A stretch of DNA of 64,000 nucleotides from Polyangium fumosum. Lineage in GTDB: Bacteria; Myxococcota_A; Polyangia; Polyangiales; Polyangiaceae. Position numbers and translations under genes: made by a program. This document shows, one piece after another, positions 52,054-60,699 of the stretch. The notes under the pieces were generated by a model, which worked only from the letters and a program-made list of their open reading frames with translations, was not told the origin of the DNA and did no database searches. Each line of letters begins with the position of its first letter. Positions within the stretch are counted from its first letter, which is position 1. The stretch spans positions 79,688 through 143,687 of the forward strand of contig NZ_SSMQ01000027.1 in NCBI RefSeq assembly GCF_005144585.1, written 5' to 3'.

Positions 52054-53256
52054 ATGTTTCCGCCGCCGCCCCGCTGGTCACGCCGCATCACCACCGTGGG
52101 CGTGACCGGCACGAACGGCAAGACGACGACGACGACCTTCCTCGCGGCCGCGCTCGCCCGCCTCGCCCGGCCCGTCCTCCGCGTCACCACGCTCGGCGCC
52201 TTCCTCGACGACGAGCCGCTCCCGTTTCCGACGACGCACGACATCTTCCTCGACGCCATGCGCCGCGGCTTCGAACAGGGCGCGCGTCATGCCGCCGTCG
52301 AGGCCACGAGCGAGGCCCTCGCGCTTGGGTTTGCGAAGGCGTGGCCTATTTCCCTCGCGGTCTTCACGAACCTGACGCGGGATCACCTCGACGCGCACGG
52401 CTCGCCCGAGCATTACCTCGCGAGCAAAGCACAGCTCTTCGTGCACCTGCCCGCGGGCGGCGCGGCGATCCTCAATGCCTGGGATCCCGCTTCGGAGCTG
52501 CTCGCCGAGGTCGTCGCGAGAGGCGCGCGCACCGTCACGTACGGCCTCCCCTCACGTGCACCGGGAAAGCCGGTCCTCCGGCCCGATCTCGTGGCCGAAG
52601 AGATCTCCGTGGGCTGGGAGGGAACACACGCCCGGCTCGTTTCCACGGCGCGTGGCCGAGGTATGCCGCAGGAAATACGCATTCGCGCGATCGGCGAGCC
52701 GTTCCTGGAGAATGCGCTCGCCGCGCTCGCGGCCGCGATCGAGGCGGGGGTCCCCCCGGCAGAGGCGGCGGACGCGATCGCCCAGGTGCCTGCGCCGCCC
52801 GGCCGATTCCAGGTCCTCGGCGCGGGACCACGCGCCGTCGTCGATGATGCGCATTCCCCCGACGCGCTCGCCCGTACGCTCACGACGGCGCGTGGCCTCG
52901 TGGCGGGCCGGGTGTTCGTGGTCTTTGGCGCCGGCGGGGATCGGGACCGCGGCAAACGCGCCTCGATGGGCGAGGCCGCGCGGCGGGCCGATCGCATCGT
53001 GCTCACGAGCGACAACCCCCGAAGCGAGGATCCCGCGGCAATCGCCGAGGAGATCCGGGCCGGGCTCGGCGATCACCCCGGCGTCCGTGTCGTCCTCGAC
53101 CGCGCCGAGGCGATCCGCGGGGCGATCGCGGAGGCGGGCCCGTCCGACGTGGTCGTGATCGCGGGCCGTGGCCCCGAGACCGAGCAGGTCTTCGCCTCGG
53201 GAAAACGCCGGCTCGTCGACGCGGAGGTCGCGGCCGCGGCGCTCGCGGAGGCGTGA
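52054..53256 (+). CDS. Short Mur-ligase family protein (MurE-like, lacking N-terminal domain)
   Basis: A 400-residue protein. The ATP site is VGVTGTNGKTTTTTFL (P-loop residues about 19-25). ATSEALALGFAKAWPISLAVFTNLTRDHLDAHG and YLASKAQLF (carbamylated-Lys region) are typical Mur-ligase motifs. The C-terminal domain has FGAGGDRDRGKRASMG and SDNPRSEDP; DNPR is the motif that marks meso-diaminopimelate specificity in MurE. Unlike MurE (about 490 residues), it starts directly with the central domain, so the UDP-binding N-terminal domain is missing. It may act on a free or recycled muropeptide or on another amide-bond substrate. No division/cell-wall cluster genes are nearby. ATG 52054 is chosen; the ribosome site is weak. 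Confidence 0.82.
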   Translation: MFPPPPRWSRRITTVGVTGTNGKTTTTTFLAAALARLARPVLRVTTLGAFLDDEPLPFPTTHDIFLDAMRRGFEQGARHAAVEATSEALALGFAKAWPISLAVFTNLTRDHLDAHGSPEHYLASKAQLFVHLPAGGAAILNAWDPASELLAEVVARGARTVTYGLPSRAPGKPVLRPDLVAEEISVGWEGTHARLVSTARGRGMPQEIRIRAIGEPFLENALAALAAAIEAGVPPAEAADAIAQVPAPPGRFQVLGAGPRAVVDDAHSPDALARTLTTARGLVAGRVFVVFGAGGDRDRGKRASMGEAARRADRIVLTSDNPRSEDPAAIAEEIRAGLGDHPGVRVVLDRAEAIRGAIAEAGPSDVVVIAGRGPETEQVFASGKRRLVDAEVAAAALAEA

Positions 53257-53305
53257 AGCAAAAAAAGAACCGGCGTTCCCCGTACCTATCGCGCGCCGTT
53301 CGGGC

Positions 53306-54646
53306 ATGATGCGCGCGATGCTGCGAGGGTTCGTCTTGCGCTTCGTCCAGCGCGTCGTCGCCGTGCGCCCCGAGGAGATCGGCGCCGTCGTGTGGTCGTT
53401 CGTCTACTTCTTCCTGCTCCTCTTCGGGTATTACCTCATTCGCCCGCTCCGCGACGCCATGGGCATCGCGGGCGGCGAGAAGGCCTTGCCGTGGCTCTTC
53501 TCCGCGACGTTCGGGGTGATGCTCTGCGCCGTCCCGCTTTATGGCGCCCTCGTCACGCGCCTCTCGCGCCGCCGCCTCGTCCCCGTCGTTCACCGATTCT
53601 TTGCGGCAAACCTCCTCCTCTTTTTCGTGCTCGCGTCCCTCGGCGTGCCGCGCCCCCTCCTCGGCCGCGTCTTTTTCGTCTGGACCAGCGTCTACAACCT
53701 GTTCGTCGTGTCCGTCCTCTGGAGCTTCCTCGTCGACGTCTTCACGAGCGAGCAGGGCAAGCGCCTCTTCGGCGTCATCGCCGCGGGCGGCAGCGCGGGC
53801 GCGATCGTGGGCCCGCTCGTCACGGCGGCCGTGAGCAAGCGGCTCGGGCAAACGCACCTCTTCTGGTTGCTCGTCCTCGCGGCCGTGACGCTCGAAGCGT
53901 GTGTCCTCTGCGCGCGGCGCGCCGAGCATTACGCGGGCGCCCGTGACGCACCGGCGGCGCGCGCCTCGTCGGACAAACCCGTTGGTGGTTCGCTCTTCGC
54001 GGGCATCCGGCTCATCGTCGGGTCGCCGTACCTCGCGGGCATCGCGCTCGCGATCTTGCTCCTGACGACGATGAACACCTTCCTTTATCTCCAGAAGACG
54101 GATCTCGTCCGCCGCGCAGCGCAGGATTCGGCGGCGCACACGGCCCTCTTCGCCTGGAACGACACGGCCGTGAACGTCGTCTCCGCCGCGCTCTCGCTTT
54201 TCCTCACGGGCCGGCTCATGACGCGGCTCGGCCTCGCCGCGGCGCTCGCCGTGCTCCCCGTCCTCTCCGGCCTCGGCTTCTCGGCGCTCGCCGTCTATCC
54301 CTCGCTCGCGGTCGTGGCCGTGGTCGAGGGCCTCCGCCGCGCGGCGCAATATGCGATCGAGCGCCCGGCGCGCGAGGTGCTTTATACCGTCCTGCCCCGC
54401 GAAGCGAAATACAAGGCGAAGAGCTTCATCGATACCGTGGTCTTTCGCGGCGGCGACGCCGTGAGCGCGTGGGCGCACGCGGGCTTGCTCGCCCTGGGTT
54501 TGTCGTCCTCGGGCGTCTCGCTCATCGCGGTCCCGCTCGCGGGCCTATGGCTCGGCGTGGCCCTTTTCCTGGCCCGCCGCGAAAAGGTCCTGGCGGAGGA
54601 GGGGGCGGAGGCACGCAAGCCGGACGCGCCGGCGGCCGTGACGTGA
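53306..54646 (+). CDS. NTP/NDP exchange-type (MFS-related) membrane transporter
   Basis: A 446-residue integral membrane protein with about 11-12 hydrophobic segments. The N-terminal EEIGAVVWSFVYFFLLLFGYYLIRPLRDAMGIAGG matches the conserved RPLRDA region of the ATP/ADP-translocase-like group within the MFS clan. VWTSVYNLFVVSVLWSFLVD and FGVIAAGGSAGAIVGP are also typical. Free-living bacteria carry such proteins without known nucleotide exchange, so the substrate is open. ATGs at 53306, 53309 and 53318 are close together. The gene is 49 bp after the MurE-like gene and ends before a hairpin terminator. Confidence 0.8.
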   Translation: MMRAMLRGFVLRFVQRVVAVRPEEIGAVVWSFVYFFLLLFGYYLIRPLRDAMGIAGGEKALPWLFSATFGVMLCAVPLYGALVTRLSRRRLVPVVHRFFAANLLLFFVLASLGVPRPLLGRVFFVWTSVYNLFVVSVLWSFLVDVFTSEQGKRLFGVIAAGGSAGAIVGPLVTAAVSKRLGQTHLFWLLVLAAVTLEACVLCARRAEHYAGARDAPAARASSDKPVGGSLFAGIRLIVGSPYLAGIALAILLLTTMNTFLYLQKTDLVRRAAQDSAAHTALFAWNDTAVNVVSAALSLFLTGRLMTRLGLAAALAVLPVLSGLGFSALAVYPSLAVVAVVEGLRRAAQYAIERPAREVLYTVLPREAKYKAKSFIDTVVFRGGDAVSAWAHAGLLALGLSSSGVSLIAVPLAGLWLGVALFLARREKVLAEEGAEARKPDAPAAVT

Positions 54647-54678
54647 ATCGCGTCTCCCTTGTCCCCGCTCCTCCTCTC

Positions 54679-54720
54679 CGAAAGGGGACCTTGACCGCAA
54701 GGCCCCTTTCGGTTTCCTTT
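54679..54720 (+). terminator. Hairpin with pyrimidine-rich tail
   Basis: CGAAAGGGGACCTTG pairs with CAAGGCCCCTTTCG (one bulged A) around ACCG, 33 bases after the transporter stop. It is followed by GTTTCCTTTC. It fits a rho-independent terminator for the MurE-like/transporter unit. Confidence 0.7.
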
Positions 54721-54725
54721 CTCGC

Positions 54726-55511
54726 ATGCCCCACGTCGATCTGAATGGCCAGAAGATTTTCTACGAGGACTCCGGCGGCGAAGGGCCGCCCGTCGTGCTC
54801 GCGCACGGCTTCTTGATGGATCACACGATGTTCGATCCGCAGGTCGCGGTCCTCGCGCCTGCGTTCCGCGTGATCCGCTTCGACGCCCGCGGCTTCGGCC
54901 GCACGCAGAGCGACGGGAAGCGCTTCTCGTACTGGGATTCGGTCGAGGACTGCATTCGGCTCCTCGATCACCTCGGCATCGAGCGCGCCGTCATCGGCGG
55001 CATGTCCCAGGGCGGTTTCCTCACGCTCCGCGCCGCCTTGAAGTGGCCCGATCGCGTGAAGGCCCTCGTCCTCATCAACTCGCAGGGCGGCGTGGACAAC
55101 GCCGAGACGCTCGCCGCGCACCGCGGCCTGCTGGAGGCCTGGCGGCAGCAGGGGCCGGTCGATGCGATCGTCCACCCGATCGCCGGCCTCATCCTCGGCG
55201 CGCCCGAGCACTGGGAGCCCTGGGTCTCGATGTGGCGAAAGGTCCCGGTCGAAGACCTCGTGGCCCCCACGCTCGCCCTGATCGAGCGCGACGACATCAC
55301 CGATCGCCTCGGCGAGATCAAGCAGCCCGCGATTGTCTTCCACGGCGACGCGGACCTCGCGATTTCGATCGAGCGCGGTCGCCTGCTCGCGGACAAACTC
55401 TCGGGCTGCAAGAACTTCGTCCCGGTGAAGGGCGCGGCGCACGCGTCGAACCTCACCCACGCCGATCAGGTGAACCCGCCGCTCCTCGCGTTCCTCCGCG
55501 CGTACGCGTGA
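54726..55511 (+). CDS. Alpha/beta-fold hydrolase
   Basis: A 261-residue cytoplasmic protein with the standard fold. VVLAHGFLMDHTMFDPQV holds the oxyanion HG, FDARGFGRTQ follows, and the nucleophile elbow is GGMSQGG (Ser94). The acid is in FHGDADLAIS (Asp208 or Asp210) and the His is His239 in KGAAHASNL. Members include esterases, haloperoxidase-like enzymes and lactonases, and the substrate cannot be assigned. The ATG is six bases after the upstream terminator's tail, and no strong ribosome site is visible. Confidence 0.88.
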   Translation: MPHVDLNGQKIFYEDSGGEGPPVVLAHGFLMDHTMFDPQVAVLAPAFRVIRFDARGFGRTQSDGKRFSYWDSVEDCIRLLDHLGIERAVIGGMSQGGFLTLRAALKWPDRVKALVLINSQGGVDNAETLAAHRGLLEAWRQQGPVDAIVHPIAGLILGAPEHWEPWVSMWRKVPVEDLVAPTLALIERDDITDRLGEIKQPAIVFHGDADLAISIERGRLLADKLSGCKNFVPVKGAAHASNLTHADQVNPPLLAFLRAYA

Positions 55512-55561
55512 GCTGGGTTGACTGAACATCCGAGCAGACACGCTGGCGCCTTCGCGCTAGG

Positions 55562-56608
55562 ATGCGCGGCATGGTGCGCCCCGTGCAGAACCCGCCGAAC
55601 CCCTGGGCGAAGACCGAGGTGGAGTGGCTCGACGAGCCGCCGAACGCGACGCTCCAGGTCTTCGAGGAGCAGGCCCGCTCGATCCTCTCCGAGAACGAGA
55701 GCCCGGATCTGCCCTTCCGCTTCAGCCTGAACCCCTACCGCGGCTGCATCCACGCCTGCGCTTATTGTTATGCCCGCCCGAGCCACCAGTACCTCGGCTT
55801 CGGCGCGGGCACCGATTTCGATCGCAAGATCGTGGTGAAGACGAACGCGCCGCGCCTCCTCCGCGAGGCCTTCGAGAAGCCGAGCTGGCGCGGCGACGGG
55901 ATCGTCCTCTCGGGCAACACGGATTGTTATCAGCCGCTCGAAGCGAGCTACGAGCTGACGCGTCAATGTCTCGACGTTTGCCTCGCGTTCCAGAACCCGG
56001 TCTCGATCATCACGAAGAGCCGCCTCGTGGCGCGGGACGCGGGCCTCTTGGCGGAGCTCTCGCGGCGGGCGCGGGCGCATGTGTTTCTCAGCATTCCGTT
56101 CGCCCGGGACGAGGACGGGCGCAAGATCGAGCCCTGGGCGAGCAAGACGAGCTTGCGCTTCGGCGCGATGCGCGCCCTCGCCGACGCGGGGGTCCCGGTC
56201 GGGATCGCCATTGCGCCTGTCATTCCGGGGCTCAACGATCCGGACATCGCCGAGCTGCTCGAGCGCGCGCGGGAGGCGGGGGCGGAGGCGGCGTTCATGC
56301 AGCCCCTTCGGCTCTCGGCCGAGGTGCTGCCCGTCTTCGAAGAGCGGCTCGCCGAGGCGTACCCGCTGCGGGCGCAGAAAGTACGCAATGCGATCCAGGA
56401 GATGCGCGGCGGCAAGATGAACGAGAGCGCGTTCGGGGCGCGCTTCTCGGGGCTCGGGCCCCGGTGGGCCATGATCGAGCGGGTGTTCGAGGCCCATTGC
56501 GCGCGCCTCGGCCTGAACCGGGAACGGATCACCCGCGAAGCGCCGACCACGTTCCAGCGACCGAAGAGGCAACTCTCGCTCTTCGACGACGGATCCCAAA
56601 ACCGGTAA
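55562..56608 (+). CDS. PA0069/SplB-like radical SAM protein
   Basis: A 348-residue protein. The radical SAM cluster motif CxxxCxxC is GCIHACAYCYARPSH (Cys62, Cys66, Cys69). FRFSLNPYRG precedes it, and IVLSGNTDCYQPLEASYELTR, SIITKSRLVARD and GVPVGIAIAPVIPGLND follow. This is the pattern of the stand-alone PA0069 family related to spore photoproduct lyase. The reaction is unknown; a DNA-repair or modification role is often proposed for relatives. The C-terminus ends in a QLSLFDD-like peptide (KRQLSLFDDGS), which resembles a sliding-clamp binding motif. ATG 55571 is an alternative start. Confidence 0.88.
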   Translation: MRGMVRPVQNPPNPWAKTEVEWLDEPPNATLQVFEEQARSILSENESPDLPFRFSLNPYRGCIHACAYCYARPSHQYLGFGAGTDFDRKIVVKTNAPRLLREAFEKPSWRGDGIVLSGNTDCYQPLEASYELTRQCLDVCLAFQNPVSIITKSRLVARDAGLLAELSRRARAHVFLSIPFARDEDGRKIEPWASKTSLRFGAMRALADAGVPVGIAIAPVIPGLNDPDIAELLERAREAGAEAAFMQPLRLSAEVLPVFEERLAEAYPLRAQKVRNAIQEMRGGKMNESAFGARFSGLGPRWAMIERVFEAHCARLGLNRERITREAPTTFQRPKRQLSLFDDGSQNR

Positions 56609-56926
56609 CGGTACCACGGCGCGGGGGCGCGGCGCGCCGTTTTCCCTTCCGCGGCGGCTCCGTCCCCCGAAATGGGCGAAACGCGAACCCTCCAGGATAC
56701 CATCCTGCGCCGAGCGGCGACCACGAGAATCCGCCGAGCGTTTCGAATGCGCCCATGAAGTGAGACATTTCTCACCAAACTTACGGCTTCGTACGATTCT
56801 GCGCCAAAAATGAAGGTTCGCGCCAGCGGTCGGGTTACGCTGGAGATGGTCACTGTGCAACGACGTCCGGCGCCGCTCCCCCACCCGGCGTGCACGTCTC
56901 CGCAGTGCCGGAGGTGAGGTGTGTCC
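56609..56926. other. Intergenic region with terminator and promoter space
   Basis: The left part holds the terminator at 56616-56644. The rest contains no supported gene. An A/T-richer stretch (around ACATTTCTCACCAAACTTACGG, 56764-56786) may include the promoter of the first NlpC/P60 gene. Confidence 0.4.
56616..56648 (+). terminator. Intrinsic terminator after the radical SAM gene
   Basis: A perfect 8-bp stem, ACGGCGCG/CGCGCCGT, with a nine-base loop, followed directly by TTTCCCTT and starting eight bases after the stop codon. Confidence 0.75.
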
Positions 56927-58084
56927 ATGCCCAAGAGCCCGGCCATGTTCCGTGTTTCCGCTATCTTTTTCCCTTGCTTGACGCTCGCGGCGAGCCTCCC
57001 CGGCTGCCTCCTCGACGTGGAGGAGCCGCTCGATATCGCGCAGATCGGCGCCCCGCCCGAGGACGACGACGAAGTCAAAGAAATCGAGACGGAAGACGCG
57101 CCCGAGGATCCCAAAGGGAAAAAGGCCAGCGGCAGCTCGGCTCCCCAGGCGGGCGCGGCGTGTACGGTGGCGGCGACGATCAAATACACGACATCGGGGG
57201 ACGTCACGACCGCTTCGATCAACAGCACGGCCGTCGCCTGGTTCACGAAAGGCGCGTACACGGTCCGGATGACCGGCCCCTCGCGGACCCTCTCCGCCGG
57301 GGTGACCGGCGTCCCGGCCGTCACGACGACGATGTGGATTCGCACCCTCGCCACGCCCTTCGATCCGGTCACGATGGGGACCACGGCCCGCAGCGCCTGG
57401 CTCAACGCAGCGCGTGCTGTCAATTGCGTGACGGGAACGTCGGACATCCTCGGCCTCGCCTATCAGTATATCGAGGGCGCGTCGAAGGACGCCGGGTACG
57501 CGAACGGCGCGGACTACCACGATTACCTCGGCCTCGCCTGGGATCCGATCGACGCGAACATCATCGCCGCGGACACCACGCAGCTCGGCAAGATCGATTG
57601 TTCGGGGTACCTGCGGCTCCTCTTCGGCCAGCACGCGAACTTCCTCTACAACGGCGTGGAGGCGAAGATCCCGATGTCGCTGTACGTCGCGGGCACCCTC
57701 ACCCGGTCGAGCAAGGATCAATATCAATCGGGACCTGGCAAGATCATCGTGCCGTTCCGGACCCAGCCGACAGGCGCCACGGCCTTCAACGGGACCCCCA
57801 CGGCCACGGAGCTCGCGGCGATCGAGGTTGGTGATATCGTATTTTTCGATTCGAGCTGCGATTACTCCGTGTCGACCCCCGCCTGCGGCACCGACTGGAC
57901 CTCGATCGGCCATACCGGGATCTACGTCGGTCGCGACACCGCGAACAACGCTCGTTTCATCTCGTCCCGCTCGACGGCGAACGGCCCCACCGTGGCAAAC
58001 ACGGGCGGCTGGTCGGTCTTCAACAACGCCACCGGCGTCAGCGGGACCTACCCGAAGCGGTTCCGAGGCGCGCGACGGTTCTGA
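56927..58084 (+). CDS. NlpC/P60-family lipoprotein, first of two tandem paralogues
   Basis: A 385-residue protein. The signal peptide SAIFFPCLTLAASLPGC has lipobox LPGC. An acidic, disordered linker follows (DDDEVKEIETEDAPEDPKG). The enzyme domain has the NlpC/P60 nucleophile motif IDCSGYLRLLFG (Cys), then VGDIVFFDSSCDYSV and IGHTGIYVG with the catalytic His. Such enzymes cleave gamma-D-Glu-diaminopimelate or related peptide links in peptidoglycan. ATG 56927 follows GGAGGTGAGGTG; a GTG two codons earlier is possible. It shares about half its residues by eye with the next gene, including the SRSxANGPTVxNTGGWSxFN end block. It is probably lytic or remodelling at the cell surface. Confidence 0.85.
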   Translation: MPKSPAMFRVSAIFFPCLTLAASLPGCLLDVEEPLDIAQIGAPPEDDDEVKEIETEDAPEDPKGKKASGSSAPQAGAACTVAATIKYTTSGDVTTASINSTAVAWFTKGAYTVRMTGPSRTLSAGVTGVPAVTTTMWIRTLATPFDPVTMGTTARSAWLNAARAVNCVTGTSDILGLAYQYIEGASKDAGYANGADYHDYLGLAWDPIDANIIAADTTQLGKIDCSGYLRLLFGQHANFLYNGVEAKIPMSLYVAGTLTRSSKDQYQSGPGKIIVPFRTQPTGATAFNGTPTATELAAIEVGDIVFFDSSCDYSVSTPACGTDWTSIGHTGIYVGRDTANNARFISSRSTANGPTVANTGGWSVFNNATGVSGTYPKRFRGARRF

Positions 58085-58402
58085 CGGCGCTCTGTCGGCG
58101 CGGCGCGCGGCGCGCTTCGCATTGCACTTTTCTCGCCCGATAAGAATTGCAATGGCGATACGGGGGCGCGCGGTCCGGACTTTTTTTCATATCGACTGTG
58201 CCTCCCGTGCCACAGGTCCCCCTGCGGTCCGGAGGGGACCCCGAAGGCCCCACCTAGCTCCGGGCCTCGCGACGGTTCCGATCGTCGTAAATTCGGCCGG
58301 CACACCGCTTGCAGCTTATCGTTGCCGAACCACGCCGCCTCCCCCGGCGGCAGGCCCGGTATCCCCGGCGCCGCGCAACCCCGACCCTCGGAGGTTCCCC
58401 CC
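58085..58402. other. Intergenic region between the NlpC/P60 paralogues
   Basis: There is no gene. A 7-bp hairpin, GGTCCCC/GGGGACC, lies at 58215-58240 and may end the first transcript. A less GC-rich stretch around 58186-58200 (TTTTTTTCATATC) could be promoter sequence for the second gene. Confidence 0.4.
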
Positions 58403-59566
58403 ATGGCCACGATTTTGGCTGCCTTTCGCTCTTTTGCAGGCGCGCTCCTCCCCAGCCTCGCGATCGCCGCGACCCTCACCGGCTGCCTCGGAGGTGGAGG
58501 CGACGCCGACGCCGGCGACGAAGATACCGAGATCACGAGCGGCGACGAAGGAGAGGAGACGGGAGGGGACGAGACGACGACGCCGCCCGGCGACGAGCCG
58601 GTCGTGGAGGTCGGGGGCGAGGCGCAAAGCGCGGGGCCGTGCGGGAAGGTCGCGACGTTCTCGTTCGCGAGGTCGGGCGAGACGAAGATCGCGTCGATCG
58701 GCGGCGAGCCGGTCGCGTGGTTCACGCACGGCGGGTATTCCGTGCGGATGGCGGGGCCTTCGCGCACGCTCGGCGCGAGCACGGCGGCGAGCTCGGTCAC
58801 CACGACGACGTGGGTGCGGACGCTGAGCGAGCCCTTCGACGCGGAGAAGACCTCGGAGGAGACGCTCTCGGCGTGGCTGAATGCGGCCCGCGGCGTGAAC
58901 TGCGAGGCCGGGACGCAGGACGTGATCGCGATCTCGTACGACTACGTGGAGGGCGGCTCGAAGGACGCGCGGTACGCGCTCGGCGCCGATTTCCACGACT
59001 TCCTCGGCATCGCGTGGGACCCGATCGACGCGAAGAGCATCCTGGCCGACCTCGGCCTCGAAGGCGCGCTCGACTGCTCGGGCTACATGCGCCTCGTGTG
59101 GGGGAGCCGCGCGAACTTCACGTATGACGGCGCGGACGCGAGCCTGCCCCTCTCCCTGAAGTCGGTCCCCGGGCACCTGCCGCGCACGAGCGAGGACATG
59201 TACCGGTCCGGCCCCGGCAGGATCGTCGTCCCCTTCCGCACGCAGCCCGCGGGCGCTGCGCCCTTCCAGGGCGCGCCGACGATGACCGAGCTCGCTGCGA
59301 TCGAGCCTGGAGACCTCGTCTTCTTCGACTCGCAGTGCAACTACACGATCGCCACGGCCCTGCTCTGCGGCAAGGATGCGGGCGCGATCAGCCACGTCGG
59401 CATGTTCGTGGGCCGCGACAACGGCGGGAACTACCGCTTCATTTCGAGCCGCTCGCAGGCGAACGGCCCGACCGTGGGCAACACCGGCGGCTGGTCGATC
59501 TTCAACGCGGGCGTGGACGGGACGGGCTCGTACCCGCAGCGCTTCCGCGGCGCCCGTCGCCTGTAA
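58403..59566 (+). CDS. NlpC/P60-family lipoprotein, second of two tandem paralogues
   Basis: A 387-residue protein with GGAGG before ATG 58403. ALLPSLAIAATLTGC gives lipobox LTGC, followed by an Asp/Glu/Gly/Thr-rich linker. The catalytic motifs are LDCSGYMRLVWG (Cys) and GDLVFFDSQCNY followed by ISHVGMFVG (His). The domain order and most motifs match the preceding gene, but the linkers differ completely. This indicates duplication with relaxed linkers. The C-terminus NTGGWSIFN and FRGARRL are shared. A peptidoglycan endopeptidase role is expected from the family. Confidence 0.87.
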   Translation: MATILAAFRSFAGALLPSLAIAATLTGCLGGGGDADAGDEDTEITSGDEGEETGGDETTTPPGDEPVVEVGGEAQSAGPCGKVATFSFARSGETKIASIGGEPVAWFTHGGYSVRMAGPSRTLGASTAASSVTTTTWVRTLSEPFDAEKTSEETLSAWLNAARGVNCEAGTQDVIAISYDYVEGGSKDARYALGADFHDFLGIAWDPIDAKSILADLGLEGALDCSGYMRLVWGSRANFTYDGADASLPLSLKSVPGHLPRTSEDMYRSGPGRIVVPFRTQPAGAAPFQGAPTMTELAAIEPGDLVFFDSQCNYTIATALLCGKDAGAISHVGMFVGRDNGGNYRFISSRSQANGPTVGNTGGWSIFNAGVDGTGSYPQRFRGARRL

Positions 59567-59570
59567 GCTG

Positions 59571-59594
59571 GCCTGAGGCTCCGACGCCTCAGGC
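59571..59594 (+). terminator. Perfect 9-bp hairpin after the second NlpC/P60 gene
   Basis: GCCTGAGGC/GCCTCAGGC around TCCGAC, starting five bases after the stop codon. No T-tract follows. A further palindrome, CAGGATCC-C-GGATCCTG, lies at 59644-59660. Confidence 0.6.
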
Positions 59595-59752
59595 GCGTAC
59601 GCAAACCTGGGTCTCCGTTTATCCACCTGGATCAAGGGTGTACCAGGATCCCGGATCCTGATTCCTGCATCCGATCGCCTGGCTAGGCTTCCCGCGCGCC
59701 GCTCTCGGCGCCACGTTCCCCCTCGGGGCGGCTGAACGAGGGGAGGCGAGGC

Positions 59753-60658
59753 GTGGAACGTTTCGACGTGCTCATCGTCGGCGGAGGTCCGGCCGGGCTC
59801 GGGGCGGCGCTCATTCTTGGGCGCTGCCGCCGCAACGTGCTCGTCTGCGACGCCGGGACCCCTCGCAATGCGCCCGCGCGAGGCATTCACGGCCTGCTCG
59901 GGCACGATGGTTTGCCCCCGGCGGAGCTCTTGCGGCGGGGGCGCGAGGAGGCGCGGCGGTACGGCGTCACGATTCGCGACGTCGAGGTCCGCGACGTCCG
60001 GCGGAGCGGCCATGGATTCGAGGCCGACCTCGCGGATGGAGGCCGGGTCGAGGCGCGCAAGGTGGTGCTCGCGACGGGGATGCGCGACGTCCTCCCGTCC
60101 ATCGAGGGGATTCTCACGTATTATGGGCGCGGCGTGTACCATTGCCCGATTTGTGACGGCTGGGAGTGCCGTGACCAGCCGATGGGCGTCCTCGGCCCCG
60201 CCCGCCGCGCGACGCGCGCCGCCTTGTCGCTCCTGCGCTGGAGCGACGACGTCTTCGTCTTCACGCACGGCCTGTCCGCGTTCACCGACGACGAGAGGCG
60301 TATGCTCGAAAATCATCGAATCGGCCTGCGGGAGGCGCCCATCCTGCGGCTCGAAGGCGAGGGCGAGGATCTCGCGCGGGTCGTGCTTTCCGACGGCGAG
60401 GTCGTGCCGCGGCGGGCGATCTTCCTGAAGACGGGCGAGGTGCCGCGCTCGGACCTGCCCACGAAGCTCGGCTGCAAGATCAACGGCGACGGCACGACGG
60501 AGGCGGAGTTCCACGGGAGCACGGAATCCGAGGGCGTCTTCGTCGTCGGCGACGCTTCGCCCCGCGTCCAGCTCGTCAGCGTGGCGCAGGCCGAAGGGGC
60601 CGCCGCCGCCGTCCGCATCAATGCCATCTTGCAGGAGGAGGACCTTTCTTTGCGTTAG
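59753..60658 (+). CDS. Thioredoxin-reductase-like FAD oxidoreductase
   Basis: A 301-residue protein read from GTG 59753 (GGGGAGGCGAGGC upstream). The N-terminal FAD site is VLIVGGGPAGLGAAL (residues 7-20). The redox CxxC is YHCPICDGWE (Cys131, Cys134), placed as in bacterial thioredoxin reductases. The C-terminal FAD motif is GVFVVGDASPRVQLVSVAQAEG. The second Rossmann site, which should bind NADPH (GxGxxA), reads GVLGPARRATRAAL and is degenerate. The enzyme may therefore be an oxygen-dependent dithiol oxidase (as in the GliT/HlmI group) or use another reductant. It lies 41 bp upstream of the OPT transporter gene on the same strand. Confidence 0.85.
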   Translation: MERFDVLIVGGGPAGLGAALILGRCRRNVLVCDAGTPRNAPARGIHGLLGHDGLPPAELLRRGREEARRYGVTIRDVEVRDVRRSGHGFEADLADGGRVEARKVVLATGMRDVLPSIEGILTYYGRGVYHCPICDGWECRDQPMGVLGPARRATRAALSLLRWSDDVFVFTHGLSAFTDDERRMLENHRIGLREAPILRLEGEGEDLARVVLSDGEVVPRRAIFLKTGEVPRSDLPTKLGCKINGDGTTEAEFHGSTESEGVFVVGDASPRVQLVSVAQAEGAAAAVRINAILQEEDLSLR

Positions 60659-60699
60659 GCCGAGACATCGGAACGCGGGTTCTGTGATAGGGTGCGCCA

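Noticed and set aside
55466..57913. 815-codon minus-strand frame
   Set aside because: Antisense to the radical SAM and NlpC/P60 genes, which have their motifs intact.
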